DNA from: Brachionus manjavacas
Taxonomy: Eukaryota; Rotifera; Eurotatoria; Ploima; Brachionidae
DNA: 64,000 nt
Direction of reading: 5' to 3'
Assembly: GCA_019054805.1 (NCBI GenBank)
Contig: JAHQIY010000009.1
Span: 2,914,001 to 2,978,000, forward strand
Each line of letters opens with the position of its first letter. The first letter of the stretch is position 1. The notes beneath the pieces were generated by a model that saw only the letters and a list, made by a program, of their open reading frames with translations, was not told the origin of the DNA and made no database searches. The position numbers and the translations under genes are program-made. Shown one piece after another: positions 21,812-33,408 of this stretch.

Positions 21812-23183
21812 TTATAATTTCAAAAAAATTCAGAGTTAGAATTAAGTACAGTCAACTCTCGTTAATCCGGCCTTCGTTTTTTCGGAAAATTCGGTAATTC
21901 GGAGGAAATTGAAAAAGCTGTCTTATGTAAAATACAAGGAATTTTTTTCTTTAATTCGGCTAGGTGCAATTCTCTTATACGGACAATTTTTTTTTCAAAG
22001 AATTTCAAAAAATAAAATTTAGTTAAGAAAAAATTGCAAGTTAATTTTAATTTTTTTTAATTATGTTTTTATTCTTGTGCTTTTTTGAAAATTATCATTT
22101 TCTTAATTTTAATAAAATGAAAGAAATGACAAACAGAAAAAAAAAGTAGAGTAATCACTCGATCAGAAACGAGAAATATGTAATTTTTATAATTCAATGG
22201 TAGATCAATCAATTAAATTAACACAAGCAAAGTTAATTGTAAAATTTAATAAAGAATTCAATGTTGATATTAGTAAGTCAACTATGAGTGACATAATTAG
22301 AGATCGTGAAAAATATACAACTACAAAAAATTTAAGGCGATTAGGCACCATTCGTCTCAGAGAACCTCATCATCCAGCGTTAGAAAAAGCTTAATACTTA
22401 TGGTGTTTGAGTGTAGTTTCTCAAGATTTATTAGTGAGTGATGAAATGATGATCGAAAAAGCAAAAAAATTTGGAGAAACATTATATGTTGGCCAGTTTA
22501 ATTATTCAACTGGATGGGTGGCAAAATATAAGAAAAACACAACTTGTCGTGTTTTAAGAAACAAGGTGAAAGCGGTTCTGTCGATAAAAGTGCAATTGAA
22601 TCTTTGAAGAAAAAATTACAACAAACTATGAAAAAATTCGATTCGAATGATATTTTTATTTTAACGAAAGTGCTTTATTTTTTCAATTACAGCCGAGTCA
22701 GACTATCTCTAACTGAAGCGTATATGGACACAAAATCAGTAAAAAAAGGCTAAGTGTGGCACTTTGCGTAAAATAATAGGAGTCAAGAGAAGTTGAAGCC
22801 TATCGTCATTTCCTCTGCCGAAAGGCATCATTGTTTAGGTAAATTTTTTGCACCGAATTACAATGTATCGTATTTTCACAATGCTAAAGAATGGATGACT
22901 AGCATTAAATTTAAAAAGTGGACTGAAAAACTGAATGAACAAATGAAAAAACAAAGCCGAAAAATATTACTTTTGGTCGATAACGCTTCAAGTCATGTTC
23001 AATTAGACTTGAGTAACGTGAAAATAACGTTTCTGCCACCGAATATGTCATCGGTTTTGCAGCCTATGGATGCTGGAATTATTCGGTCATTCAAGTCGCA
23101 CTATAAAAAGCAAGTGATTAAACATTTTCTTAGCGGTTAAAAAGCTCACAACAAATTGATACCTCCAAGTGTTAAAGATGCTA

Positions 23184-24268
23184 CCGTAATTCCGTGTTGG
23201 GGAACGCGTGCATTAATACCCAAAGTCATATGTGAAGTGCATGCACAGACATTAACCCCTTCCATGTTAAAAAAATACTATTAAAGGTTCGACGCACTAC
23301 ATGTGCAACTTTGGGTATAAATGTGTGATACTAATAAAAAAACCAAGTTTAAATGTCGAGTTAATAATCAAAAAATCTTTTTAAGAGCATCATTTTTATT
23401 TGAAATTTTCTGAAATATTAAAAAAATAATTTTTTATATTTCAACTTTTAGTGCGACCATTCAAACAAAATTATGAAAATGTTTTTTAATATTAAAAATT
23501 ATTTTTTATGCTTTTCTAGTTATAGATGCAGCTTTTTTAAAATAATATAAAAATTAAAATATTAAAATAATATGACAAAGTCTTGAATTAATTATACGAG
23601 CGGCGTTTAAAGACAAAATTAAAATGAAAAAAAAATACTATTTGAAAATCTTATTTTGATGATTTGTTTTTGAGCCCTTTTTCCTACCAAGAGGCTTTCG
23701 AACACTCCCATCTTTGTTTAAAACTACAACTGGAGTAATATCAACTCTATTCAAGTTTAAACTTTGAAGAGGTCGACGCATAACTTCCTCATTCTGGTTT
23801 GAAATTGTAATGTTTGAACAATTTGTTCCTTTTTGTACTGGATTATTATTTTCATCATTGAACAATGGTGAAAAAAGAAAAAAAGTATCGTATGATTTTT
23901 TAAATCTTTAAAAAAAAAGCTGCATCTATAACTAGAAAAGCATAAAAAAAATAATTTTTAATATTAAAAAACATTTTCATAATTTTGTTTGAATGGTCGC
24001 ACTAAAAGTTGAAATATAAAAAATTATTTTTTTAATATTTCAGAAAATTTCAAATAAAAATGATGCTCTTAAAAGATTTTTTGATTATTAACTCGACATT
24101 TAAACTTGGTTTTTTTATTAGTATCACACATTTATACCCAAAATTGCACATGTAGTGCGTCGAACCTTTAATAGTATTTTTTTAACATGGAAGGGGTTAA
24201 TGTCTGTGCATGCACTTCACATATGACTTTGGGTATTAATGCACGCGTTCCCCAACACGGAATTACGG
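23184..24268. mobile_element. Foldback element with about 355-bp arms nested in the pogo transposase
   Basis: Arms 23184-23538 and 23911-24268 are near-perfect inverted copies. The tips begin CCGTAATTCCGTGTTGGGG. It is flanked by TA on both sides (23182-23183 and 24269-24270), and one TA remains when the insert is removed, which restores the transposase reading frame. About 370 bp of unique sequence lies between the arms and has a 75-codon minus-strand frame. TA duplication suggests mobilisation by a Tc1/mariner-superfamily transposase. Confidence 0.88.
23638..23865 (-). CDS. Small basic ORF in the foldback element core
   Basis: 75 codons starting with ATG, Asn-rich N-terminus, and a basic C-terminus KPLGRKKGSKTNHQNK that resembles an AT-hook-like DNA-binding tail. 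It is the only sizeable frame in the element. I do not recognise a family. It could be a remnant of an internal gene lost during formation of the foldback, or a chance frame. Confidence 0.35.
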   Translation of the reverse strand: MFNDENNNPVQKGTNCSNITISNQNEEVMRRPLQSLNLNRVDITPVVVLNKDGSVRKPLGRKKGSKTNHQNKIFK

Positions 24269-26029
24269 TATTTATATGATTAAAGATGCATGGAAAAACA
24301 ATCAATAATTGTTTCAAACATGTTGACATAGTAAATATTGAAAATAATAAAAATTTTAATAAGCTGATTTCTAGTGAAGAAAAAGAAGTTCGTAGGAACG
24401 TGGAAATACTTTATAACAGAATTGATTTGTCTAGATTTGCTTATAAGCCTCGTGAAGTAGACTCTAAATGTATTTCATTTGAAGCTTTTATGGACTATGA
24501 AAATGGTGTTCAAACTGGTGAAATTTGTCTGACGATGATATTGTTAAATTGGTGACTAATCAAACAGATCCGATAGATGAAGTTCTTGTCGATAAATATG
24601 TAATTAAAATCGAAGATAATATTGTTTCATTTAAAAACTTAATTGAACCGTTAAATAGTGTAAAAAGTTATGTTGAGCAAAATAGAAATTGTTTGAGTGA
24701 AGAAGACGTTAACACATTAAATCAATTGACTAATAAGCTCAAGTTTAATAAATTAGAAAAAAACAATTAACTTTAGACAATTTTATTTCAAAATAATTAA
24801 ATACAATTTTTCCATTAATTAGAATTAGGCTTGTTTTATTTTTGTTTATGTGTTTTCTTCTATACGGAAATTTTAATCAAAATTCCTATCATCCGAGATA
24901 ACGATATCTCGGATTTTCAATAATTCCGACAAAATTTAAGAAAATAAGCTTGTCCGGATTAACTAGAGCTGACTGTATTTCGAAATCTTTCTTAGTATCA
25001 ATTAAATCAGAATTAGAACTAAATATTGAAGAAAAGAGTTCTCCAGAGCATTTTCCCTTTTCTTCATTTGTTTTGAATTTCTTGTCATTTAAAATGAAAT
25101 ATGGGATTAAATTTGATCTTTTTTTAGTTCTAAATTTATTTATTTTTTTGCAAAAAGGTCTACTTGTAAGTGGGTTTTTTCCCATCTTCTTAATAAAATC
25201 AAACCAATCTTGATACCAAAATTTTTTTAAAGAGGCCTTAACTCAAATATAAGTTGTTTATATTTTTTCTTGAGCGAATTTTTTGGAAATTTCTTATTAC
25301 TTTCCTGCGTTCTTTTATCAGAATAACAATGTTCGGGGAAAGACTGGTTTTCTGAGAAAGATAAAGAATGCTTTTAAGACATTGAAGTCGGTAATTTTTT
25401 CAATTAATTAAGATGAAACTAAAAAAAGATCAAGACTTTTAAAGTAATTCTTATTAAAAATATTGAAAGTAGGGCGCTTATCATTGATTACTTAAAAGTC
25501 TAACTCATTGATTATTCTTTCCAACATTATACCGTTTTCATGTTCCCCTATGCAGCCTATTGGCTTTTTTCTAGCGTTTAGATCGCTACCTAAAATGTAG
25601 TTTTACTTTTTTTATTAACTTTTTTAAAAAGCTCAAAGTTAAGAAGTACATTGGGTGGATTATAAAGACTAAATATAACTAATTCATTTTCTCTTAAAAT
25701 TTAGTTTTATACAAAGGAGTTCGGAATTGAATTCCTCATAAGAAAATTTTGAATAAATTCAATTCCTTCTTTGATTAAAATAGTTACTCCTCCTCCATAC
25801 TTGTTGCGTGGTTTAGACAAGAACTGATAATTGTGAAAATCAAGATAAAAATTTCCTCACTTAAATCTATCTTTAATTCACTGAGCAAAACAATGTCGGG
25901 ACATTTTTGAGCTAAAAAATTTCCTCAGAGATAAACCCTACTAGGTAAGTGAAGACAGTTCCAGTGTGTAATTACTAACCTGTTCATAGAGGAAAGTTAA
26001 CTTGATAGATTTTTCATCATTGTATGTTT

Positions 26030-27069
26030 GAGTTTGACTGTTTTTGTATGAAATCGGTGTTGTTCTCATCTGAATTCTGTTCTATATTATTGTTTTGAAT
26101 AACATAAAGTTCATTGTTTTCCTTATCATTAGTTTGATCTTTAAGTTTTTTCGATTCAGCTGTTTGTGAATTGTCGAATTCTGAAACGCGCTTGATTTGC
26201 TTACTTGTTTGAACATTGGTAACAAGTTATTTTATTGACTTTATCGATTGATCCCTTAATTTTTCGGAATTTGAGCAGTTTATTTGTTCAGAATCTTTAT
26301 TAAGATTAACTGAAAGAACTGGAGTATGCATACTGTGACGACAAAAGAGATCTTCATTTGTCGACTCGTTATTTGGGAACTGTGGAGTTTTGGTTATCAA
26401 GTCCAACATGTTTGTTTCTATTTGAGAAATTTCTTCTTCCTCTTCTTGAATCGCAATGTTGTGCCCTTCACCATTACAAAAAAAGCAATTTTGTTTCTGT
26501 CAAGCAATTGAAATTACGCTCTTGAATCCTAATAGAACTGTTGGACCAGTCGAATTTCTAACTAATTGATCTGATTCTTTCGGGAATGAAACTTTTAATC
26601 GTTTCACACCGTTTTTAACTTGACTTTCTTTTTATGTTTCTTCTGAAATTTGTTAAACTTTGAGACCATTGATTTTAACAGCATCAAAAAAGTCTCGAAG
26701 TAATTCCTTGTTGATAGTGAAACCTAAATATCGAGAATCTGTTTGTCTCCGGCAATTGGTTTGCATCTTCAATTTTAAAAAATTCACCATTAATTTCGAT
26801 TGAACGTTCAAAGACTTTCGATGTGGTAAAGGCGTGTTCAAACTTTATAATCAATATTTTGTTCGAAGAGAAATTATAGATTGCATTAATTTCTTTAAAT
26901 TCCGAGTCTCTGATAAACATTGGAGTTGCTTATAATTTGTTTCAGGTTTATCCAACTTTTTAAGATTCAGTTTGACTGAATTCTTAAAATTCCAACGTTG
27001 AATTTCGCTTGGGTTCGCTAGCGAACTTTCCATTTGAAATATAGCTTTTAAATCACGTGATGACGCCAT
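26030..27069 (-). pseudogene. LINE family 1 ORF1 remnant
   Basis: Several overlapping minus-strand frames (26851-27069, 26684-26920, 26227-26409) form one degenerate ORF1. The 5' Met frame begins MASSRDLKAIFQMESS. Later pieces include KILIIKFEHAFTTSKVFERS, RFSIFRFHYQQGI and TPVLSVNLNKDSEQ, the last resembling the TPVYQLDSN segment of the copy at 42379-42861. The role (RNA-binding ORF1 protein) is inferred from its position upstream of the endonuclease. Confidence 0.6.
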
Positions 27070-28439
27070 AAATTTAGAACAAGATTGCTAAGCCAAAAGT
27101 CGAATTTCAAATTTTTTCACTAAAAATCAAAGTATAGACTAATTTATAGAATTTACTGACAATTTTTATGTTTATTGGACTAAATTAATTAAAAAAGGAT
27201 AAATTAAAATACTAATAACGCAACATAATACAAAATACCCTTAACACTGTTCTGACATCTTTTTAGGTGATTTTTAGTAAATTCTGAAAAATTCACTGAA
27301 AACTTTTTAGCACACTTTTTATGGTATGTTTTTCAGACTTTAAATTATCTAGTAAAATTGAATAAAAAAATAAATTTTAGTTTTATTGTTTCTTTTAATT
27401 TTTTTTTATATTTAATATTCTAAGGCTTTTGAAGAAAATTGAAGAATTTCTTGGCCTGAGTTTATATTAAATAAGATAAAGAAGCAGGGCTTTATATTGC
27501 GAGTAACAAGACGTTAATTAATTAATTTAAAAAAATGTTAGGTTTTATATGCATAAATATAAAATATTGTGTTATTTTAAAAATAACATGTATTTTTATT
27601 TTATTGTGCGTATACTAATCTTAGTTACGTCAAGAAGTCTTTTTAAAAAGAAGGTTATATTCTGTACGCATGCTTACGTCTGCTTAATATACTCGTCACG
27701 CGACCGCTCGTTCCTCGCAAACAATTCATGTCAATCTTTCAAATTATATTTAAAAAAATTTTTTAGGTTTTCTTTTTTACAAAAATAAAGCTTAAAATTT
27801 CAAATTTTTAAAGTTTAAAGTGTGTTAATTTAGACCTTCAAACAGTGTAAAATTAAGTTAATAGTTTTCCAAGAGAGTTAAGAAAATAGAGAAATAAGTT
27901 AAGAGTTGAGAAACAGAGAGTAGTACAAGGCATAACACTATTGATTCAGCTAATGATCTTGTCGTTACTGAAATCCAAGATAAAGATAAAGTTGAGCAAG
28001 AGTAAGAAAATAAAAAAAGATATTGTACTTCATAGGAGGAAAAAAATGACTGAAAAGAAACTGTCAGAATTAAAATTAGACAGCTTTAAATATAAAAGTT
28101 TGTTATATGAAAAACTAAAATGCACATTTGGAATTATAGAGGAAGTAAGAAAATCTCTAAGTAATAAAGGAAACCCAGTAAAGTGTCCTGATAGCGGTAA
28201 TTATTTTTAGCGAAAAGGGTTAACAATGAACGAGGTAGAACGAAACATATAAAAAGATAAAAAAAACAAAAATAAAGAAAAGAAAACATATTGCAAAATT
28301 TTAATTTTATTTCAGAGAAAAAAACAAATATTTAATTGAATTAAAAAGATAAAAAACATAAATCAAAAATTTTTTAATTTGTTAAATTTAATTTCAGAGA
28401 AAAATCTATAAAATAATTTAATTTTTAAATAGATATAAA
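27070..28439. other. Non-coding stretch upstream of the split LINE
   Basis: May include the LINE 5' UTR. Frames at 27549-27788 and 27941-28210 are Lys-rich and lack recognisable domains. The latter ends in a plausible peptide VRKSLSNKGNPVKCPDSGN, but I cannot assign it. Confidence 0.35.
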
Positions 28440-28700
28440 AGTAAAGAGTTAATAACTGGGATGAAAATAATTCGAAGATGTACGAAACGAAACGCAACAG
28501 TTACAAGTTGAGAAGAGAAAATTTTAAGAAAATGCGCACAAATATTTAACTTTTTCACCAACAGAATTGTTAATGAATGAAATAAGCTTACGAACCAAGT
28601 CATTGAATCAAAAACAATTAACAATTTTCAAAACAATTTAGACAAACTTTTGAAAGACAAAAGCATTGCTTATTGACTGGATAAGACCGGACTTAGCGCG
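28440..28700 (+). pseudogene. LINE RT C-terminal tail (CR1/family-2 type)
   Basis: A plus-strand frame reads FNFFTNRIVNEWNKLTNQV, IESKTINNFQNNLDKLL, the signature C-terminal FF-NR-V-WN-LP pattern of CR1/Jockey-type reverse transcriptases. It then reads KDKSIAYWLDKTGLSAKA before a stop near 28710. No ACT tail is visible, so it may be a third LINE family. Confidence 0.6.
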
Positions 28701-28710
28701 AAAGCGTAGC

Positions 28711-29525
28711 AATGATTATTAATATTACAACTGTATTACCTCGTTCGATTATGTTGCACTACAAGCTAAGACATGAAAATTAAAACATAAAAATTAAAAA
28801 ATTTTTAGCATGGGTGAGATTCATTCTAATTCTAATTTTCGCCTCATTTTAATTAATAAAAGTCTTTTTATTAATTTTATGTTTTTGATTTTTAAAATTT
28901 ATGTCTTTTTCTTTCATTATATTAGCACAATTTGTTAGATCAATTATATGTTTTTTATGTTTTTTTCTAAAAAAAAAAAAATAAAAAAAAAAAAAAAATA
29001 TTAAATTTACTTAATAAAAAATTTTATAAATTAATTAATTTTGATTGAGGTTTTTAAAGAAAAGGACTTAAAAAGTGTGCAAGTTTGGATTTTTGGTCTG
29101 GTCAAGCGTTCATCTGACAACCAAAAATCAAAGAGTCAAATGGAAGTCATAATACTGGTCACATATTTCCTTCACTGGTCACCATTTGAGCAAAGTAATG
29201 TTGGCCATATAACGTGGGAGACCCCAGACTTTTTTGAACCATTTGAAAAAATTGGCCACAAAATTGAATACAAGTAGAACAGCACGAAAGATCTGAAAAA
29301 AATGTTTAAAAAAACGCATTCAAATTCAAAAATTTTTTTTTCATTTTTTTAAATTCAAGATTTAAAAAATTCTATGAAAAAAATTGGGCACTAGTAGTCA
29401 ATTTTTAGGCATTTTGAAAAAAATCTTTTTAACTCAATAATTGTTTAATATTGAATATTATTTTGCTCTTTGAATTAAACAAAAATTAAAAAAAAAAATT
29501 AACATTTTTACATCAGACTTGACTA
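28711..29525. other. Upstream region of OMA1
   Basis: Includes long A runs (about 28970-29000) and a 78-codon plus-strand frame at 29041-29277 that is GC-richer than its neighbours but shows no recognised domain. Promoter elements of OMA1 should lie here; I see no diagnostic motif. Confidence 0.35.
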
Positions 29526-30860
29526 ATGAATAAATTTTTGCCAATACTCCTTCCAAAATACTTTACCAGAACTAAACTTACCATTTGTAATCGAGTAGCA
29601 CCTATCACAACATCAAACACAAGCCGAACAATACCACCTTTGATATGGCTAATAGCCAAACCGATAACAAAGCTCGGCGCAATAATCGCCGGTAGAGGGT
29701 TCCGCAAATGGTGGACCTCATTGCCAAAAATGAAGCGGAAAATTTTTTTGGCCCATTTGAGGCGGCACCGTGTTCGCTACGGCTCCGGCATTGGTATCAC
29801 TACATTTACCGGCTTTGTCTACTACGATTCTCATATCCAAGAAACACCGCTTACAGGCCGCAAAAGATTTATCCTTTTCACTAATGAACAACTGGCAGAA
29901 ATAGAAAAACTGGAACAAGAGCAGATATTTATGATTTATGAAAAAGACATTCTAGATCCCTATTCGCCTTATGTTAATAGAGCCATGCGCGTTGCCAATC
30001 GCTTGTTTACAGCTAATAGAGAATTTCCCGAAGTTGATAAAATAGATTGGAAATTAACTGTCATAGACTCTAGTATAATTAATGCCGTGGCTTTTCCAGT
30101 AGCCTTCCCTAATCCCGGATATCTTTAAAAATTAAGCTTTTTTTTCTCATAGAGTGGAGATTTAGTTGTGTTTTCAGGACTTTTGGATTTTGTGGAAAAT
30201 GATGACGAATTGGCAATCATAATGGCTCATGAAATGTCACATGTAAACATTTTTTTTTTTTAATTTTTTTTTTTTTAATTTTCAAATTTATTCAGGCTGT
30301 TCTTCAACACGCGGTAAATTAAAGCTTAAATTTGGCAAATGGTTAACAAGTTTATTTAAAAAAAGGCTGAAGAAATAAGTCACACTCGTTTGTTGGATGT
30401 GATTTCCATAAGTATGGTGCTAGTTGTTTGGGCATTATTGCCCACTGATCTCACAGCGGCCATAGCTCAATTAGTGGCTGATAGACTTCTTAAATTTGCA
30501 CTTGAGTTGCCTTATAGTCGGGATCTGGAGAGAGAAGCCGATCATGTGGGGCTGATGTTTGCTGCCAAGGCCTGTTTTGATGTGAGATATAGTCCGGTGT
30601 TCTGGAGAAGAATGGGTCATGTTAATCCAGAAATTTTGCCTGAATTTTTATCAACTCACCCCACCAATGAATCCAGAGCCCAAGAGCTTGAGACTCTTAT
30701 ACCAGCTGTGAGAATAAATTTTAGAAATTTTTTTTTAAATTTTTTCTATCTTGATTTGGTTTAGGCTTTGAGACTGCGCAAAGAGTGCAATTGCTACGAA
30801 CTACCGCCGCATCTTGTTCCGCCAAGACCGCATCTAAAAATTAAAAAAATTCAAATTTAA
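29526..30860 (+). CDS. OMA1: OMA1 mitochondrial zinc metallopeptidase (five exons)
   Basis: Stress-activated M48-family peptidase of the mitochondrial inner membrane that cleaves OPA1 in animals. Exons are 29526-30098, 30153-30242, 30296-30313 (only 18 bp), 30366-30707 and 30765-30860, all joined in phase 0 across introns of 52-57 bp, giving 372 residues. The N-terminus is basic and hydroxylated, like a presequence (FTRTKLTICNR), followed by a hydrophobic GIGITTFTGFVYY segment. Catalytic HEMSH (residues 217-221) spans the end of exon 2, the micro-exon encodes AVLQHA, and the third zinc ligand is expected in EREADHVGL (about residue 284). LSTHPTNESRAQELETLIP and the KECNCYELP tail match the family C-terminus. 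No truncation is seen. Confidence 0.95.
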
Positions 30861-32426
30861 ATGTAAATTTTTTTTATTTCAATTAGGATCCAAGGGTATT
30901 GTGAATTTTTGAACAAAGAAAAATTTTAAAAAGGAAGAAAATTTCTTTTGAAAATTTTATCAGATAACACATTAAATGTAAAACCAAAAACTAGGAATAT
31001 AAAAGTAAATGTTCCAAAATTATTTAATATATCTGCAAAATTTGAATGTGCGGAATTTTGAATAAGACTTAATTAAATTTTTTAATTTAAAAAATACTCT
31101 TTTAAATAATTTTTAACCATCAAATTAGCTGTGCTCAATATCTTTCTCGAAATCGAACAAGATTGTAAAATGGTGAACAAATTCACCATTTTCCCTTTTA
31201 TTTCATCAAAATCTGGATAAATTTTTTCTGTTTTTAAAACTTTTGTCAGTATTGTAAAGTGGAGAAGGCATTGGCATAGACTTTTTTTATCAAATTATTT
31301 TTATTAATCTGACAAAATATTTACAAAATAAATCACAAATGAATAAAATTTTCCTTTATTAAGGGTGAAATTAAACTTTTTTTCAGCAATTAACAATAAT
31401 TTCAAAGTATCTAACAGTTCAATTAAAATAAAGGACAACAAAGAATTTAAGGAAATTTTAAAATAAGTTTTTAATTTAAATTTGTGATAAATTTCTAATT
31501 TTTTCATTGATGTTTGTCCAAAATTTTAAAATTAATTTTTTGCAGAAGCTCGTTTTAAAGTATCAATTTCGGAATTTAGAAAAAAAAATGTTAAATTAAG
31601 TGGAAATTAAGCAAAAAAAATTTTCCGCATTCTTTTAAAATTTAAAATATGAGATAATAAAAAATTGTGCAATGTGAAAACTTAAATTTTTTATTTCATT
31701 TCAATGTACAAATTTTAATAATATAAAAATATAAAATGATAACAATATCTAAAGTGCAACAAAGTGCAACAACCTTTTTTTTTATTTTAGAAATTTATAA
31801 GTTTTTATTAGATTTAATTAATTACTGATTTGACTGATTTAAGATAAAAATTAGCGACTATTTCAGGATTTTTTTAAAATTTTTATTTCGTAAAAATAGG
31901 AAGCATTTTGTTCAATTTTTACAGAATTTCGTTCTAAAATATTTAATGTTGGATCTTAGTATGGTTTTATTAATTTTTAAAGAAAATCGATAATTATAGA
32001 TTTGATTAGAAGTAAAAAAAATTTAATTAAGGCTAAATTAATAAAAACAAACTAATTTTAAAATGAATAAATTTTTTAACAAATTTTTAAAAAGACAATT
32101 ATCAACTTTTTGTTTGTGACCAAAATGGCAGTAGATAAGGAAAACGACGATCAATGTACCATATATTTTTACTCTGAGTTAAAAATTACTTTAAACATGA
32201 ATAAAAAATGGACACAGAGAATTTTAGAGCAAAAAAACAGAACAATATGGAAAAATTTGACAGATTTTTCTTTTTTCTAAATTTTATTAAATAAAGTAAT
32301 TCGCAAAAATTGTTTTTAACTTATAGTTTGTGTTTTTAATATTTAATGAACTATTATAATATCATTTTTCTAATTATTCGGAAAATAATATTTACATAAA
32401 GACGACAATTAGAATTTTAAAATACA
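30861..32426. other. Intergenic AT-rich sequence
   Basis: No coding feature. The tandem AGTGCAACAA repeat at about 31751-31771 is related to a single-copy version near 9009. Confidence 0.4.
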
Positions 32427-33052
32427 CAATGCTGCTACGATACCTTGAATTCCCCATATTTTACGTAAATTATGGTAAATTCACGATATTTTACCATATT
32501 TACCGTAAAATATGGTAATCTAAAAAAGGGTATTTTTCGTAAAATAACGATAATTATCGTAAATCACCGATAATTATTGAAAAATTCAGTGAAAAAAAAA
32601 ATTCCAAACTTTTTCGAAAAAAATCGATTTTCATGAAAAAAAATTTTTTTTTTTAATTTGTAAAAAAAAAAAATTTGATTGAATTTTTTGACTGAAATTT
32701 ACGTAAATTTCGGTAAAATTTTTGTAAAAAAAGGCAAAAAATGGTAAAAAATCAACAAAAGCTGCTGTTCGTGAAAATTTAAAGAAATGGTTACTTGTCA
32801 AATCATTAAATTCTGATTGTATGTCTTTTTTTTATACAGCTATATATATATGATTTTTGATAGTTTCTGTATTTAATAAAATAATTTAATATGTTAGTAC
32901 TTAAATATTTAAATATTAATTTTCATAGTTTGTTTAAAAAAAATTGAATGTAATAATAAAAAATCCATTTTTCCTTTTTTGTTGATTTTTTACCATTTTT
33001 CGCCTTTTTCTACAAAAATTTACCGAAATTTACGTAAATTTTACGTAAAATA
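32427..33052 (-). mobile_element. Mariner-type MITE (family M), reverse-oriented copy
   Basis: Starts CAATGCTGCTACGATACC, one base different from the family terminus. The AT-rich arm with GGTAAATTCACGATATTTTA follows, then a core (about 32750-32990) that is the reverse complement of the core at 51190-51440, so this copy lies in the opposite orientation. The far arm is cut short near 33052. Non-coding. Confidence 0.8.
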
Positions 33053-33285
33053 CTAATATTTTTATTTGAATATTTGTTTTTAAATAAAAATTTTAAAAAA
33101 TTAAATAAGAAAATTAGAATGAATGATGAAAAATCATTGAAAAAATATAATCAATTTTTTATTACTCAATTTAGTTGTAAATTATGTAAATTGATAAAAT
33201 AAGAAAATTAGTTTTCTCTCAATATAATTAAAAAATTTATTAGTGTAAATTTTTTAAATTAAGTTTAAAATTGAATTTATTGAAT

Positions 33286-33408
33286 TAGAAAATGAATAAA
33301 AAATATTTTTGAATATTATTAATTTTATTTGAAAATTGAATATTTGATTGCAACCTTAATCCGTCAAAATTAATTTTCTCATCTATAATTTTTTGCTAAA
33401 ATCTGATT
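33286..33408 (+). repeat. Left 122-bp direct repeat flanking a LINE
   Basis: Begins TAGAAAATGAATAAAAAATA and ends AAATCTGATT. It is repeated at 34668-34790 with one visible substitution (TTAATTTTC versus TTACTTTTC). Its position immediately outside the LINE ends makes it a candidate target-site duplication of unusual length. Confidence 0.8.

Larger units (their letters stand above)
21849..24975 (+). mobile_element. pogo/Tigger-type DNA transposon inserted in the LINE
   Basis: Bounded by TA dinucleotides (21847-21848 and 24976-24977) and inverted termini CAGTCAACTCTCGTTAATCC and, on the other side, the complement of CAGTCAGCTCTAGTTAATCC. The transposase is broken over several frames: an N-terminal psq-like helix-turn-helix (22197-22394), a CENP-B-type domain with FNYSTGWVAKYKKR-like sequence (22407-22620), and the DDE core (22793-23140) with LLLVDNASSH and FLPPNMSSVLQPMDAGIIRS. 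The C-terminal tail resumes at 24270-24770 after a nested foldback element. A frame joining VKDA to IYMIKDAWK across the nested insert confirms that the ORF was once continuous. Confidence 0.85.
18085..27069 (-). mobile_element. LINE family 1 copy split by two insertions
   Basis: One minus-strand element can be followed from ORF1 (about 26030-27069) through the endonuclease (about 25640-25960, with KPRNKYGGGVTILIKEGIEF), and the start of RT (to 24978), then after a pogo-type insertion the next RT part (21811 down to 21232), and after a DIRS-like insertion the rest of RT (19012 down to 18160). It ends in a poly-A run at 18090-18110. The order and orientation of the pieces match the uninterrupted copy at 39350-42970. 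Many frameshifts are present. The usual 3' hairpin is absent, so the 3' end is shortened. Confidence 0.8.

Noticed and set aside
23182-24270. CRISPR-like or tandem repeat explanation for the strong internal similarity
   Set aside because: The repeats are inverted, single pairs and TA-flanked, as expected for a foldback transposon. There are no regularly spaced direct repeats.
29041-29277. 78-codon frame upstream of OMA1 as a possible gene or 5' exon
   Set aside because: No family recognised, no splice donor leading into OMA1, and OMA1 has its own presequence-like start at 29526. The higher GC content alone is not enough.
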